Assembly: GCA_026129135.1 (NCBI GenBank)
Contig: JAHCIQ010000001.1
Span: 124,001 to 188,000, forward strand
DNA length: 64,000 bases
Origin: Cyanobacteria bacterium TGS_CYA1
GTDB lineage: Bacteria; Cyanobacteriota; Vampirovibrionia; Obscuribacterales; Obscuribacteraceae
Direction: 5' to 3'
Part shown: one piece after another, positions 36,921 to 44,845 of the stretch
How the letters are laid out: every line of letters starts with the position of its first letter
How positions within the stretch are numbered: the stretch's first letter is position 1
Notes under the pieces: generated by a model
Seen by the model: the letters and a program-made list of their open reading frames with translations, nothing else
What the model was told of the DNA's origin: nothing
The model's database searches: none
Translations under genes and position numbers: made by a program

Positions 36921-36930
36921 TATTTTTCAA

Positions 36931-38025
36931 ATGACAGAAAAACAAGTCAAACTAGACGTACGCAAAGAAATTGCCGAAATAACCAAGTATCCAGCCGTGA
37001 TTGCAGGGCTCGTGGTTCTGTGCCTTTTGATGTGTATGGTGCCTGTGTTCTGGATCCTTCTTCCATTCGTCATTATTTTCTTGGTGGTTTTGTACAAGCT
37101 TGGCGAAAAGAATAATGCCAGAGCTTTGAAAATCGCTCGCAAGCACACAGGTGGCATGGCAGGCACATTAGAAATTCTAGAAGATATGGAACTTGCTAGC
37201 AGTCTGGTCTTAAATGACTGGGGCATTATTTATCTTCCCGCGGGAGCGGAAGCAATTGAATTTGCCTGGTCTCAAATCGATTCGGTTGATGAAATTGGGC
37301 TTGCGATGCTCGAATTCAAAGCTGCAAATAAAAAGCTCAAAATTGATTTGAGTCAGAGGCGTTATACACTTATAACCGAAACGCTCGATTCGATGCTCAA
37401 AGGTAAATGTCATTTTCTAATTGATCCTAAGACAGGAAAGTCGCATCAACTCGAGTTTTTGATCAAGCAACCGATCGAGTGGCCAAAAATAAAATTGCGC
37501 ATCGACGATGATGGTATCAAATACGATGGCAATGCCATGCGCTGGAGCGAGATTGAATCTATTGTCGAAGAAGAAGTTCACCATCGCTCGTCAATGCCTA
37601 CACTCAGTTTGTCTTTCTGGAATGGTCGCGAAAAATTCTTTGTTCCAAGCGACGCGGTATCTGACGGAACTGGGCTGCCAGGCAGTTCTGCATACGAACA
37701 TCTAAAATTAGTGGCAAAAGAAAAACTTGGTCGCAAAGCATCATTCATTGTTGCTGCTGCACTGCCAGAAAAACGCGGTCTTGATGAATTTATGCGCATG
37801 CAAGATGCTTACAAGGCTGCTTATGCCATTGTTCTTCAAAGTGGCAAGTATCATGTGATAGAGCCGCGTTTTAGCGAGATGCTTAGAATAGTGGACAAAT
37901 TCGATCTGGCAAACCAAATTTGTGTTCAGCAATTTTTTCATGATTATGCCCTGCTTTTAGAGCGTATGGGTCGCGATAACGAGGCTCAGTTACTTAAGCG
38001 TCGCATCAATACGCACATAGAGTAA
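36931..38025 (+). CDS. Membrane-anchored protein of unknown function
   Basis: A helical hairpin of two transmembrane segments lies at about residues 20-60. It is followed by a large soluble domain of roughly 300 residues with no motif I can name. The start is ATG 36931, just after the tRNA-Pro. The open frame continues upstream through the tRNA and would read tRNA sequence as protein, which is an artefact. The C-terminus (LLLERMGRDNEAQLLKRR) looks like a TPR-type helix pair. No relation to ruvA, 49 bases downstream, is evident. Confidence 0.72.
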   Translation: MTEKQVKLDVRKEIAEITKYPAVIAGLVVLCLLMCMVPVFWILLPFVIIFLVVLYKLGEKNNARALKIARKHTGGMAGTLEILEDMELASSLVLNDWGIIYLPAGAEAIEFAWSQIDSVDEIGLAMLEFKAANKKLKIDLSQRRYTLITETLDSMLKGKCHFLIDPKTGKSHQLEFLIKQPIEWPKIKLRIDDDGIKYDGNAMRWSEIESIVEEEVHHRSSMPTLSLSFWNGREKFFVPSDAVSDGTGLPGSSAYEHLKLVAKEKLGRKASFIVAAALPEKRGLDEFMRMQDAYKAAYAIVLQSGKYHVIEPRFSEMLRIVDKFDLANQICVQQFFHDYALLLERMGRDNEAQLLKRRINTHIE

Positions 38026-38074
38026 TGATTGAAAGCGATTGGACACGAGCTGTCATTAGCTTTATTCTTTAAGC

Positions 38075-38716
38075 ATGTTCGCATTTTTGAAAGGAACGAT
38101 TGCACATAAAGAATTGTCCACCCAGCCGGTGGACAGACTTTTGCTCGACGTAAGCGGTGTGGGATTCGAAATCTGGATGGCGCAGCGTAATCTCGCCACT
38201 ATCGGCGAAGTGGGCGAAGATGTGATTGTACATACATTTCTTGCTGTTCGTGAGACCGAGCTAACTATTTTCGGATTCGAAACGCAAGACGAGCGACAGC
38301 TTTTCCAAACTCTAAAAACCGTCACTGGTGTAGGTCCCAAGCTTGCTCTTTCTATAATCGGAACCCTTGGTCTCAATCATTGCATCGATTCGATAGTCAA
38401 TCAGGATGATCGTGTAATGAGCCAGGCGCCTGGTGTTGGTCCCAAACTGGCTAAGCGAATCATGCTCGAGTTGAAATCGAAAATGGACGAATTCGCTCCC
38501 CATGCGATGAAATCGAGCCTGCCTGTAGTCAAAGACAATATGCGTGCAATCTTCGATGAGACCCGTTTGATTTTAGAAGGGCTTGGTTACACAGCCACAG
38601 AGATAAACATGGCTTTAGATTCAGTCAAAAAAGACAACGAGTTCGACAACGATCCCGACGTCGAAATGCTGGTTCAGCTGTCATTGCGCGCGCTGGGCAA
38701 AGCCAGCGTCAAATAG
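38075..38716 (+). CDS. ruvA: Holliday junction helicase subunit RuvA
   Basis: A RuvA OB domain starts the protein (MFAFLKGTIAHKE and LLDVSGVGFEI). Two helix-hairpin-helix motifs follow (TVTGVGPKLALSIIG and APGVGPKLAKRIMLELK), then domain III after a flexible linker. RuvA binds Holliday junctions and positions RuvB rings for branch migration. Neither ruvB nor ruvC is in the window. Length (213 aa) is normal. Confidence 0.94.
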   Translation: MFAFLKGTIAHKELSTQPVDRLLLDVSGVGFEIWMAQRNLATIGEVGEDVIVHTFLAVRETELTIFGFETQDERQLFQTLKTVTGVGPKLALSIIGTLGLNHCIDSIVNQDDRVMSQAPGVGPKLAKRIMLELKSKMDEFAPHAMKSSLPVVKDNMRAIFDETRLILEGLGYTATEINMALDSVKKDNEFDNDPDVEMLVQLSLRALGKASVK

Positions 38717-38722
38717 AGCGTT

Positions 38723-39298
38723 ATGCTGCAAGTCAGAAATGCCTTGTTGTTTGGCTTCTTGAGCGTAATTTTCATTGCTCTTCCTATATATAGTGTTCGA
38801 CATGCCTTTTCGATTCCTGAATGGAAAGAAGTGGCTCTTTATATCATGGTGATTGCAACCGCGATGGCATGCGGTTTTCGCTTCGAAGGATTCGCACCGA
38901 AAAATATTTCTGAAGACGGTTTAATCATTCCTCCGGAAAAGGAGTATTTTCATTTCGTATTTTTCAAACGCAACTTGAAAATTGAAAAAACTGTTCAGCC
39001 CTTGATTTTGGCGGTACTGATTTACTCGATTCTTTATTTTATGTGTTGCTTGCTCTGTCAAAAAATGGAGCTGGCAAAGATGGTTATTTATTTGGGAAGC
39101 TGTTCTTCAGCCTGTCTGGGACTGTCCTTTTCTTTATTCGGTCTAATATTAGTGATAATGAATCGAACTGTCCGTAGTATCAAGTGGGGTTGGCTCTTTT
39201 TTTACGGTGGTCTGCCGATCCTGTTCCAGACCTGGTTTCCGCTGCTAGCGCTGCCTGGAATTTTTGTCATTTTTGGCAAAATACTGAAGACTAAGTAA
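38723..39298 (+). CDS. Integral membrane protein of unknown function
   Basis: 191 residues hold about five hydrophobic helices (about 8-27, 36-52, 90-110, 117-145 and 155-187). A cytoplasmic or outer loop (FRFEGFAPKNISEDGLIIPPEKEYFHF) lies between helices 2 and 3. No family was recognised. It starts 6 bases after the ruvA stop and is probably co-transcribed with it, though no functional link is known. Confidence 0.65.
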   Translation: MLQVRNALLFGFLSVIFIALPIYSVRHAFSIPEWKEVALYIMVIATAMACGFRFEGFAPKNISEDGLIIPPEKEYFHFVFFKRNLKIEKTVQPLILAVLIYSILYFMCCLLCQKMELAKMVIYLGSCSSACLGLSFSLFGLILVIMNRTVRSIKWGWLFFYGGLPILFQTWFPLLALPGIFVIFGKILKTK

Positions 39299-39327
39299 TG
39301 CTAATGCGCAAGGGGTGTTGTCAAGTA

Positions 39328-39355
39328 TTGCCTTTGCATTTGTTGTCATTAGAAT
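39328..39355 (+). promoter_or_regulatory. Possible promoter for the small gene at 39450
   Basis: TTGCCT (39328-39333) and TAGAAT (39350-39355) are separated by 16 bases. The -10 matches five of six consensus positions, the -35 only three. A short hairpin-forming stretch (GAGC-TTTTT-GCTC) follows in the leader. The location fits an independent transcript for the 74-residue gene. Confidence 0.3.
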
Positions 39356-39449
39356 GGAAATATAGAGTGCTTGCGAAGTTGTGAGCTTTTTGCTCTCAGG
39401 CACACGTTTTTAAGCGTTTTTATACTGGAAAAAATAAAGGGTGGCGTCA

Positions 39450-39674
39450 ATGAAAGATTCCGATATTCAACTGACAGCGGAAGAAAGAGCTTGTTTGAGA
39501 ATGTGGTTTAGACAAGCCATATCTGTCGTAGAAAGAGATGAAGCTTTGCAATCTCGTCTCATAGACATGGGAATCGAACCTACCAAAAAGGAATCGCATC
39601 GCCACCCTGTTTCTCGCCGTCGTACACGCAGAAACCTGCTCAATCCTCACGCCAAGAATCTGGTGATGAGCTAA
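39450..39674 (+). CDS. Small basic protein of unknown function
   Basis: The 74-residue product has an acidic N-terminal helix (LTAEERACLRMWFRQAISVVE) and a very basic tail with HRHPVSRRRTRRN. This suggests nucleic-acid or membrane binding. AAGGG at 39437-39441 is well placed for ATG 39450; a GTG at 39441 lies inside the binding site. It sits between two noncoding stretches and has its own possible promoter. No family was recognised, but the codon pattern and ribosome binding site support a real gene. Confidence 0.6.
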   Translation: MKDSDIQLTAEERACLRMWFRQAISVVERDEALQSRLIDMGIEPTKKESHRHPVSRRRTRRNLLNPHAKNLVMS

Positions 39675-39763
39675 TCAGAATTAGATAAGCTTCGGCAGCG
39701 GGCCTTCAAGAATTTATCTTTGGGATTGAACTTTTTTAGCCATTCGTTCGTAATTAATTATGG

Positions 39764-39795
39764 GCGAACCTGGTGAAGGAAGGCTTCAAGTTCGC
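39764..39795 (+). promoter_or_regulatory. Stable hairpin in the dnaE leader
   Basis: Outer stem GCGAAC (39764-39769) pairs with GTTCGC (39790-39795). Inner stem TGAAG (39774-39778) pairs with CTTCA (39784-39788) around a GAAGG loop. It lies 43 bases upstream of the dnaE start and is followed by TATTATT rather than a run of T. It could be a leaky terminator or a leader structure for dnaE. Confidence 0.4.
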
Positions 39796-39837
39796 TATTA
39801 TTGATATATCCGGACTTTCCAAAAGGTAGTGACTTGC

Positions 39838-42800
39838 ATGAGCCCGCGCCCATACGTACCTTTGCACCTGCACACCGAATATAGCCTGCTCGATGGGGCT
39901 ACGGTGATAAAAGACCTGGTCAAAAAAGCCAAAGCCGAAAATATGCCGGCTGTGGCTATCACCGATCATGGTGTCATGTATGGTGCAGTCGAATTATCCA
40001 AGACTTGTCACGAACTTGGTGGTGTCAAGCCAATCCTTGGTTGTGAAGCCTATATCATCGATGGCGACATAACCGACAAGAAAACTAAGACCAATTTGTA
40101 TCACTTGACTATGCTCGTGCGAAACAAGCAAGGGTACAAGAACCTGGTCAAATTGAATTCGCGCGCGCACATAGATGGTTATTACTACAAGCCGCGCATC
40201 AACAAAGATATGCTTGCCGAGTACAAAGAAGGATTGATGATCCTTTCTGGTTGTCTTGGGGCTGAAATTTGTCAGCATTTGCTCGCCGATAGATACGAAG
40301 AGGCGAAGCTTGTCGCCTCCTGGTACAAAGAGCAATTTGGCGAGCATTATTATTTAGAAATTCAAGACCACGGAATGCCTGAAGACCGCAAGGTCAATAA
40401 AATGCTCATTTCGCTTTCGCGCGAACTCGGGATCAAGTTGGTCTGCACAAACGATTCGCACTTTACCAACAAGACTGACGCGGCCGCGCATGATTGCCTG
40501 CTTTGCATTCAAATGGGCAAAGTGGTGACCAATGAATCACGAATGAAGTTTACCGGCTGGGAATACATCAAAAATGGCGATGAGATGGCGGCTTTGTTTC
40601 GCGACCATCTCGATGACGAATATATCGAAGAGTCGATTCTGAGCACGCTTGAAATTGCAGACAAAGTTGAGCCGGTCAAGCTTGGCGGCGACCCCAGGCT
40701 GCCTGATTTTCCAGTGCCACCAGGTTATACGGTTGAGAGCTATTTAAACAAGCTGGTTTTCGATGGTATCAAAGCCAAGGTAAATCCCGACGTCCCAAAA
40801 GAATACGAGCAGCGTGCCATCACCGAGCTTAAAGTGATGGAAGACAAAAATTTCTGCGCGTACTTTTTGATCGTGGCTGACTTCATTCAGTTCGCGCGCG
40901 ATAAAGGCATTCCCGTAGGACCCGGACGTGGATCAGCTGCAGGCAGTTTGGTTGCTTACGCACTTGGCATCACTAATATCGACCCGATTAAGTACAACTT
41001 GCTCTTCGAGCGATTCTTGAACCCCGAGCGTTCATCCATGCCCGATATCGATACAGACTTTTGTATCGAACGGCGCGATGAAATCATCAAATATGTGCAA
41101 GAAAAATACGGCATCGATCGAGTCGCGCAGATTATCACTTTCAACAGAATGACTTCTAAAGCCGTTCTCAAAGACGTGGCGCGGGTTCTCGAATATCCAT
41201 TCTCAGAGTCTACCAAGCTTGCCAAAATGGTGCCGGTGGTGCGGGGAAAAACGACACCACTAAAAGAAATGATCACCGATCACCCCGATTTCAAAAAAAT
41301 CTACAGTATCGATGAAGAAGCAAAACAAGTCATAGACATCGCTATCAAACTCGAAGGCACCAACAGAACTTTCGGCATGCACGCAGCAGGCGTGGTCATT
41401 TCGGACGTTCCGCTTGATGAAATCGTTCCGGTGCAAAGAAACAACGACGGCACCATCATCACTCAGTTCTATATGGAAGACATCGCTTATGCGGGTCTGG
41501 TCAAAATGGACTTTCTTGGTTTGCGCAACCTGACGATGATTGCTAAAGCAATTTCTATCATCGAAGAAACTCGCGGTCTAAAAATAGATCCAGACAAGCT
41601 TCCACTCGATGACGAGAAGGTTTTTACCACTATAAGCAACGGCGATCTGGCGGGCATATTCCAGCTTGAAACATCAGGCGGTATGCGACAGGTCGCGCGC
41701 GATATGAAGCCTTCCAACCTGGAAGACATCTCGGCACTGATTGCTTTGTATCGACCAGGTCCGCTCGATTCGGGCATGATTGAAAAATTCATTGATTGTA
41801 AGCACGGCAAAATGGCGATCAGATATGAAACGCCAATGCTCGAGTCTATTTTGAAGGACACTTATGGGCAAATAGTCTATCAAGAGCAGATTATGCAAAT
41901 CGCTCAAAAGCTAGGTGGCTACAGCCTTGGAGAAGCCGACCTGCTTCGTCGCGCCATGGGTAAGAAAAAGCCCGAAGAGATGGAAACGCACCGCGGGCGG
42001 TTCATGGACGGTTGTGCCAAAAATGGTATCAGCGCCACCATCTCCGAAAAGCTCTTCGACATCATGATTCAGTTTGCAGAATACTGCTTCAACAAGTCGC
42101 ACTCGCAAGCTTACGCAATGGTCACTTACCAGACAGCGTATCTGAAAACACATTATCCAGTCGAATACATGACGGCGCTCCTGTCTTCGGTAGCCTCTGA
42201 ACAAGACAAAGTCCAGGGCTATATCGCCGAGTGTCAGGCGATGGACATTCCCATTCTGGCTCCAGACGTAAATGTTTCTGGACTTGATTTTACGGCTGAT
42301 GGCGGGTCTATTCGCTTTGGTATGGCTGGAATCAAAAACGTGGGCGAAGCTGCTGTTCTCGAGATCGTCAAAAAAAGAACAGAAGGCGGTAAGTTTAAAT
42401 CAATCCAAGATTTCATCGGACGTCTGGACCTTCGCGTGGTCAACAAAAGAGCGCTCGAAGCCCTGATTAAATGCGGTGCCTGCGTTGGTCTTGGCGTATC
42501 GCGCAAACAGGCCCTGGCTAATATCGACGCTCTAGTAGAGCGCGCCACACGCAAACAAGCTCAGGAAGCCTCTGGACAGATTAGCCTGTTTAGCTTTGCT
42601 GCTGAAAAGGGAGGCTCTGACCTCGATTTCGACAATCAGCCCCTGGCGGGAGATTCTAGCGAATTCAGCGAGAGCGAAATGCAAGTGATGGAGCACGAGC
42701 TGGTTGGATTCTACGTAACCAGTCATCCGCTGACACGTATTGCCAACAGATTGCGTTATATGACCACACATCCGATTAAGGACCTGCACGAAGCTTCCGA

Positions 42801-43308
42801 TGGTACGAGCGTTATCGTAGGCGGTCTTGTAAACGCGGTGGAGAAAAAACTGACCAAGCAAAACAAAATGATCGCCATCGTAAAAATGGAAGATCTGACT
42901 GGAAAGTGCGAAGTCGTATTTTATGGAAAACCGCTTGAAGAGCTGGAAGAGGGTATCCTGACCTCGCAGTCGCTCTTGCTCATCAAAGGAAAAATTCGTA
43001 AGAACGACGAAGGCTTCAGTGTTTCCGCCGCCACCGCAAGACGTATCTCTGATGTCTCGATGGTCAATATTTTCTTTCCAGGCCAGCAAAACCCGCTCTC
43101 CTACGCGACTATGCATCGCTTGAAAGATGTATTGATTTCACATCGTGGAGAAGACCCGGTAATGCTTCACTTTACCAGTGGAACAAAAAATCAGGTCATT
43201 CTCGTGGGGTCTCAATTTTGGGTACAAAGCTCTCCCAGACTCATTCAAGACCTGGAACAAAGCTTCGACAATTCGGTGCGAGTGCTTACCAGTCCTGTCA
43301 GATTCTAA
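39838..43308 (+). CDS. dnaE: DNA polymerase III alpha subunit
   Basis: An N-terminal PHP domain begins HLHTEYSLLDGA. The polymerase core carries catalytic aspartates D403 and D405 in PDIDTDF. The PGRGSAAGSLVAY and FNKSHSQAYA motifs, tandem helix-hairpin-helix and a C-terminal OB fold (about 985-1060) are all present. This is the E. coli DnaE type, not PolC. The ATG at 39838 fits AAAGG 11 bases upstream; a GTG at 39829 is too close to it. Full length at 1156 residues, with a structured leader upstream. Confidence 0.96.
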   Translation: MSPRPYVPLHLHTEYSLLDGATVIKDLVKKAKAENMPAVAITDHGVMYGAVELSKTCHELGGVKPILGCEAYIIDGDITDKKTKTNLYHLTMLVRNKQGYKNLVKLNSRAHIDGYYYKPRINKDMLAEYKEGLMILSGCLGAEICQHLLADRYEEAKLVASWYKEQFGEHYYLEIQDHGMPEDRKVNKMLISLSRELGIKLVCTNDSHFTNKTDAAAHDCLLCIQMGKVVTNESRMKFTGWEYIKNGDEMAALFRDHLDDEYIEESILSTLEIADKVEPVKLGGDPRLPDFPVPPGYTVESYLNKLVFDGIKAKVNPDVPKEYEQRAITELKVMEDKNFCAYFLIVADFIQFARDKGIPVGPGRGSAAGSLVAYALGITNIDPIKYNLLFERFLNPERSSMPDIDTDFCIERRDEIIKYVQEKYGIDRVAQIITFNRMTSKAVLKDVARVLEYPFSESTKLAKMVPVVRGKTTPLKEMITDHPDFKKIYSIDEEAKQVIDIAIKLEGTNRTFGMHAAGVVISDVPLDEIVPVQRNNDGTIITQFYMEDIAYAGLVKMDFLGLRNLTMIAKAISIIEETRGLKIDPDKLPLDDEKVFTTISNGDLAGIFQLETSGGMRQVARDMKPSNLEDISALIALYRPGPLDSGMIEKFIDCKHGKMAIRYETPMLESILKDTYGQIVYQEQIMQIAQKLGGYSLGEADLLRRAMGKKKPEEMETHRGRFMDGCAKNGISATISEKLFDIMIQFAEYCFNKSHSQAYAMVTYQTAYLKTHYPVEYMTALLSSVASEQDKVQGYIAECQAMDIPILAPDVNVSGLDFTADGGSIRFGMAGIKNVGEAAVLEIVKKRTEGGKFKSIQDFIGRLDLRVVNKRALEALIKCGACVGLGVSRKQALANIDALVERATRKQAQEASGQISLFSFAAEKGGSDLDFDNQPLAGDSSEFSESEMQVMEHELVGFYVTSHPLTRIANRLRYMTTHPIKDLHEASDGTSVIVGGLVNAVEKKLTKQNKMIAIVKMEDLTGKCEVVFYGKPLEELEEGILTSQSLLLIKGKIRKNDEGFSVSAATARRISDVSMVNIFFPGQQNPLSYATMHRLKDVLISHRGEDPVMLHFTSGTKNQVILVGSQFWVQSSPRLIQDLEQSFDNSVRVLTSPVRF

Positions 43309-43400
43309 GATTTTAAAGAGCGTCCAAAATTTTTATCTTCTAAAACGATATATCGGGCATAATAATCACTGCCCTTATTTTCGGAGAAGAATGAAACAAA

Positions 43401-43904
43401 TTGCAGACGATTATTTGCCCTGAGGGGCTAGAGGTGTGTAGTGTTGACGGCAAGGGACTTGGAGTCTTTGCAAAGCGCGACATGAAAGCCGGAGAGCGAA
43501 TTTGTGTTTGTTCGGGCTATAAAACTGATATTGACCACGTGACCGCTATGAGCCTGCAGATGGACGAGAATGTTTTTCTGCATGGTGTGGGAGAGTTCGA
43601 CGACTATATAAATCACAGTTGTGATCCCAATTGTGTCGTGCGCTTCGAGAATGACGAGGCTATTTTGTATGTGCTCAGAGATATAAAAACTGGCGACGAG
43701 CTTACTTTCGACTACAACACTTCTGACTGGGATCTAATCGAGCAGGGCGACAGAACCAATACGGATCTTTCCTTCACGTGCAAATGCGGCACAGACTTAT
43801 GCGTGCAAGAGATAAGAGGCTTTCGTCATTTGAACCAGGCGCAGAAAACAAAGCGCAAAGAGTATTTAAGCCCATTTCTTTTGAGTCGGTTTGAACACCC
43901 CTAA
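43401..43904 (+). CDS. SET-domain protein, eukaryote-like lysine methyltransferase
   Basis: A compact SET domain carries NHSCDPNC (residues 71-78) and GDELTFDYN (98-106). A post-SET-like cysteine group CKCGTDLC (127-134) is followed by GF. These are the SAM- and zinc-binding elements of protein lysine methyltransferases; bacterial members are uncommon outside pathogens and a few environmental phyla. The start appears to be TTG 43401. A 10-codon ATG frame (43391-43423, out of frame, after GGAG) overlaps it and could couple translation. Codon use is not visibly foreign. Confidence 0.82.
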   Translation: MQTIICPEGLEVCSVDGKGLGVFAKRDMKAGERICVCSGYKTDIDHVTAMSLQMDENVFLHGVGEFDDYINHSCDPNCVVRFENDEAILYVLRDIKTGDELTFDYNTSDWDLIEQGDRTNTDLSFTCKCGTDLCVQEIRGFRHLNQAQKTKRKEYLSPFLLSRFEHP

Positions 43905-44050
43905 AAACTTGTCGACGTCTGGATTTGGCCAGAAATTTTAAGATAGCTTAAGTAGCATTGTCTATTATTTCCGCTTTTCCAAGATCTTGATTGCAGGCTG
44001 ATTTTGTAAACCTAGACGAAGCTAGAAGAGCAAAAAAACGCTCACGCTTA

Positions 44051-44078
44051 TTGTGAAAAAAACTAGTTTTTGTACAAT
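44051..44078 (+). promoter_or_regulatory. Probable speD promoter with central palindrome
   Basis: TTGTGA (44051-44056) and TACAAT (44073-44078) are 16 bases apart, with four and five consensus matches. The 14-base perfect palindrome AAAAACTAGTTTTT (44058-44071) fills the spacer, a typical place for a repressor operator. Transcription would start near 44085, leaving a leader of about 200 bases before speD. Confidence 0.5.
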
Positions 44079-44251
44079 AAACTGCTCAAAGTTAATTAGT
44101 TATCAACAGGAGGAATTCTGCGACAAACACAACGCCCAACTCCCAGTATTAAAGGTCGTCCCGACACTCTGGTGTAAAGTAAGCGTTTCGTGTACCCCTC
44201 AAAACATCAGGCTTATGACCGTTGTTTTGTTTTCTTGGAGTCACTTTTGCC

Positions 44252-44268
44252 TTCCGGGTCAGCCGGAA
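44252..44268 (+). promoter_or_regulatory. Hairpin just upstream of the speD ribosome binding site
   Basis: TTCCGG (44252-44257) and CCGGAA (44263-44268) form a perfect 6-bp stem with a 5-base loop. It ends 2-3 bases before the AAAGGGGG binding site (44271-44278). It could limit or expose ribosome access to speD. Whether it is part of a ligand-sensing element cannot be told from sequence. Confidence 0.45.
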
Positions 44269-44285
44269 TAAAAGGGGGAAGAAAC

Positions 44286-44759
44286 ATGTTCGGACCACAC
44301 TTAATCCTAGAAGCCTACGATTGTCCTAAAGACTCGTTAGCCGATATGAACAAAATGAGCCAGGTTTTGGATGCATTTCCACCGAAGCTCGAAATGACCA
44401 AAATTATGCCACCATACGTTTTTACGTATAACGGCGCTGTTCCAGAGGACTGGGGAGTAAGCGGAATCGTTTTGATTGCGGAATCCCATATCAATATCCA
44501 CACCTTTCCAGAAAAGGGATTTGTCACACTAGACATCTTCTCTTGCAAGGATTTCGACGTGGATGCTGCTATTAAGTTCTTCTGCGATAACTTCCAGCCC
44601 GGAAGTTTCGAACACCAGGTTCTTCAACGTGGACGCGAATTTCCGCGCAGCATGGGAAGAGCGGTGTCGATTCTGGGCGCAGATAGAAATCGCGAGTTGA
44701 ACAAGACCGCTATGAAGAGCGCAAAGTCCAAAACTAATTCTTTGGCTTGCGTACCTTAA
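44286..44759 (+). CDS. speD: S-adenosylmethionine decarboxylase proenzyme
   Basis: This is the short prokaryotic SpeD (class 1B) of 157 residues. The self-cleavage site is before S67 in AESHINIHTFPEKG, where S67 becomes the pyruvoyl group. H72 and C87 match the processing histidine and catalytic cysteine of the Thermotoga enzyme. It supplies decarboxylated SAM for spermidine synthesis. The ATG at 44286 follows AAAGGGGG; an upstream in-frame ATG at 44190 lies in the leader. A strong terminator follows. No speE or agmatine pathway gene is nearby. Confidence 0.95.
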   Translation: MFGPHLILEAYDCPKDSLADMNKMSQVLDAFPPKLEMTKIMPPYVFTYNGAVPEDWGVSGIVLIAESHINIHTFPEKGFVTLDIFSCKDFDVDAAIKFFCDNFQPGSFEHQVLQRGREFPRSMGRAVSILGADRNRELNKTAMKSAKSKTNSLACVP

Positions 44760-44784
44760 CAAGGTCACATTCAAAATAGACTGC

Positions 44785-44821
44785 AAAAAAGGAGCGGCAT
44801 AATCGCCGCTCCTTCATTTTT
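44785..44821 (+). terminator. Strong intrinsic terminator after speD
   Basis: AAGGAGCGGC (44789-44798) and GCCGCTCCTT (44805-44814) form a perfect 10-bp stem with a 6-base loop, followed by CATTTTT. A run of A before the stem means it could also act on the opposite strand, for the Lys/Pro-rich gene that converges from the right. Confidence 0.9.
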
Positions 44822-44845
44822 GAATGTCTTGGACTTTTGCGAGTC

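Larger units (their letters stand above)
43905..44285 (+). other. 380-base noncoding region upstream of speD
   Basis: No gene is supported here. The left part is AT-rich with a small TTAAG/CTTAA inverted repeat near 43938-43951. The middle holds a likely promoter (44051-44078) around a perfect palindrome. The right part, about 200 bases, would be the speD leader and ends in a 6-bp hairpin just before the ribosome binding site. An AGGAGG at 44109-44114 has no start codon at a suitable distance. Confidence 0.6.

Noticed and set aside
36823..36930. Open frame running through the tRNA-Pro gene into the next protein
   Set aside because: The first 36 residues are translated tRNA sequence. The ATG at 36931 after the tRNA is the real start.
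44109..44114. AGGAGG as a ribosome binding site for a hidden gene
   Set aside because: No start codon at a suitable distance opens a credible frame.
44053..44271. Small reading frame in the speD leader
   Set aside because: The translation is cysteine- and tryptophan-rich with no ribosome binding site at its GTG, and it covers the promoter. Noncoding leader is the better reading.
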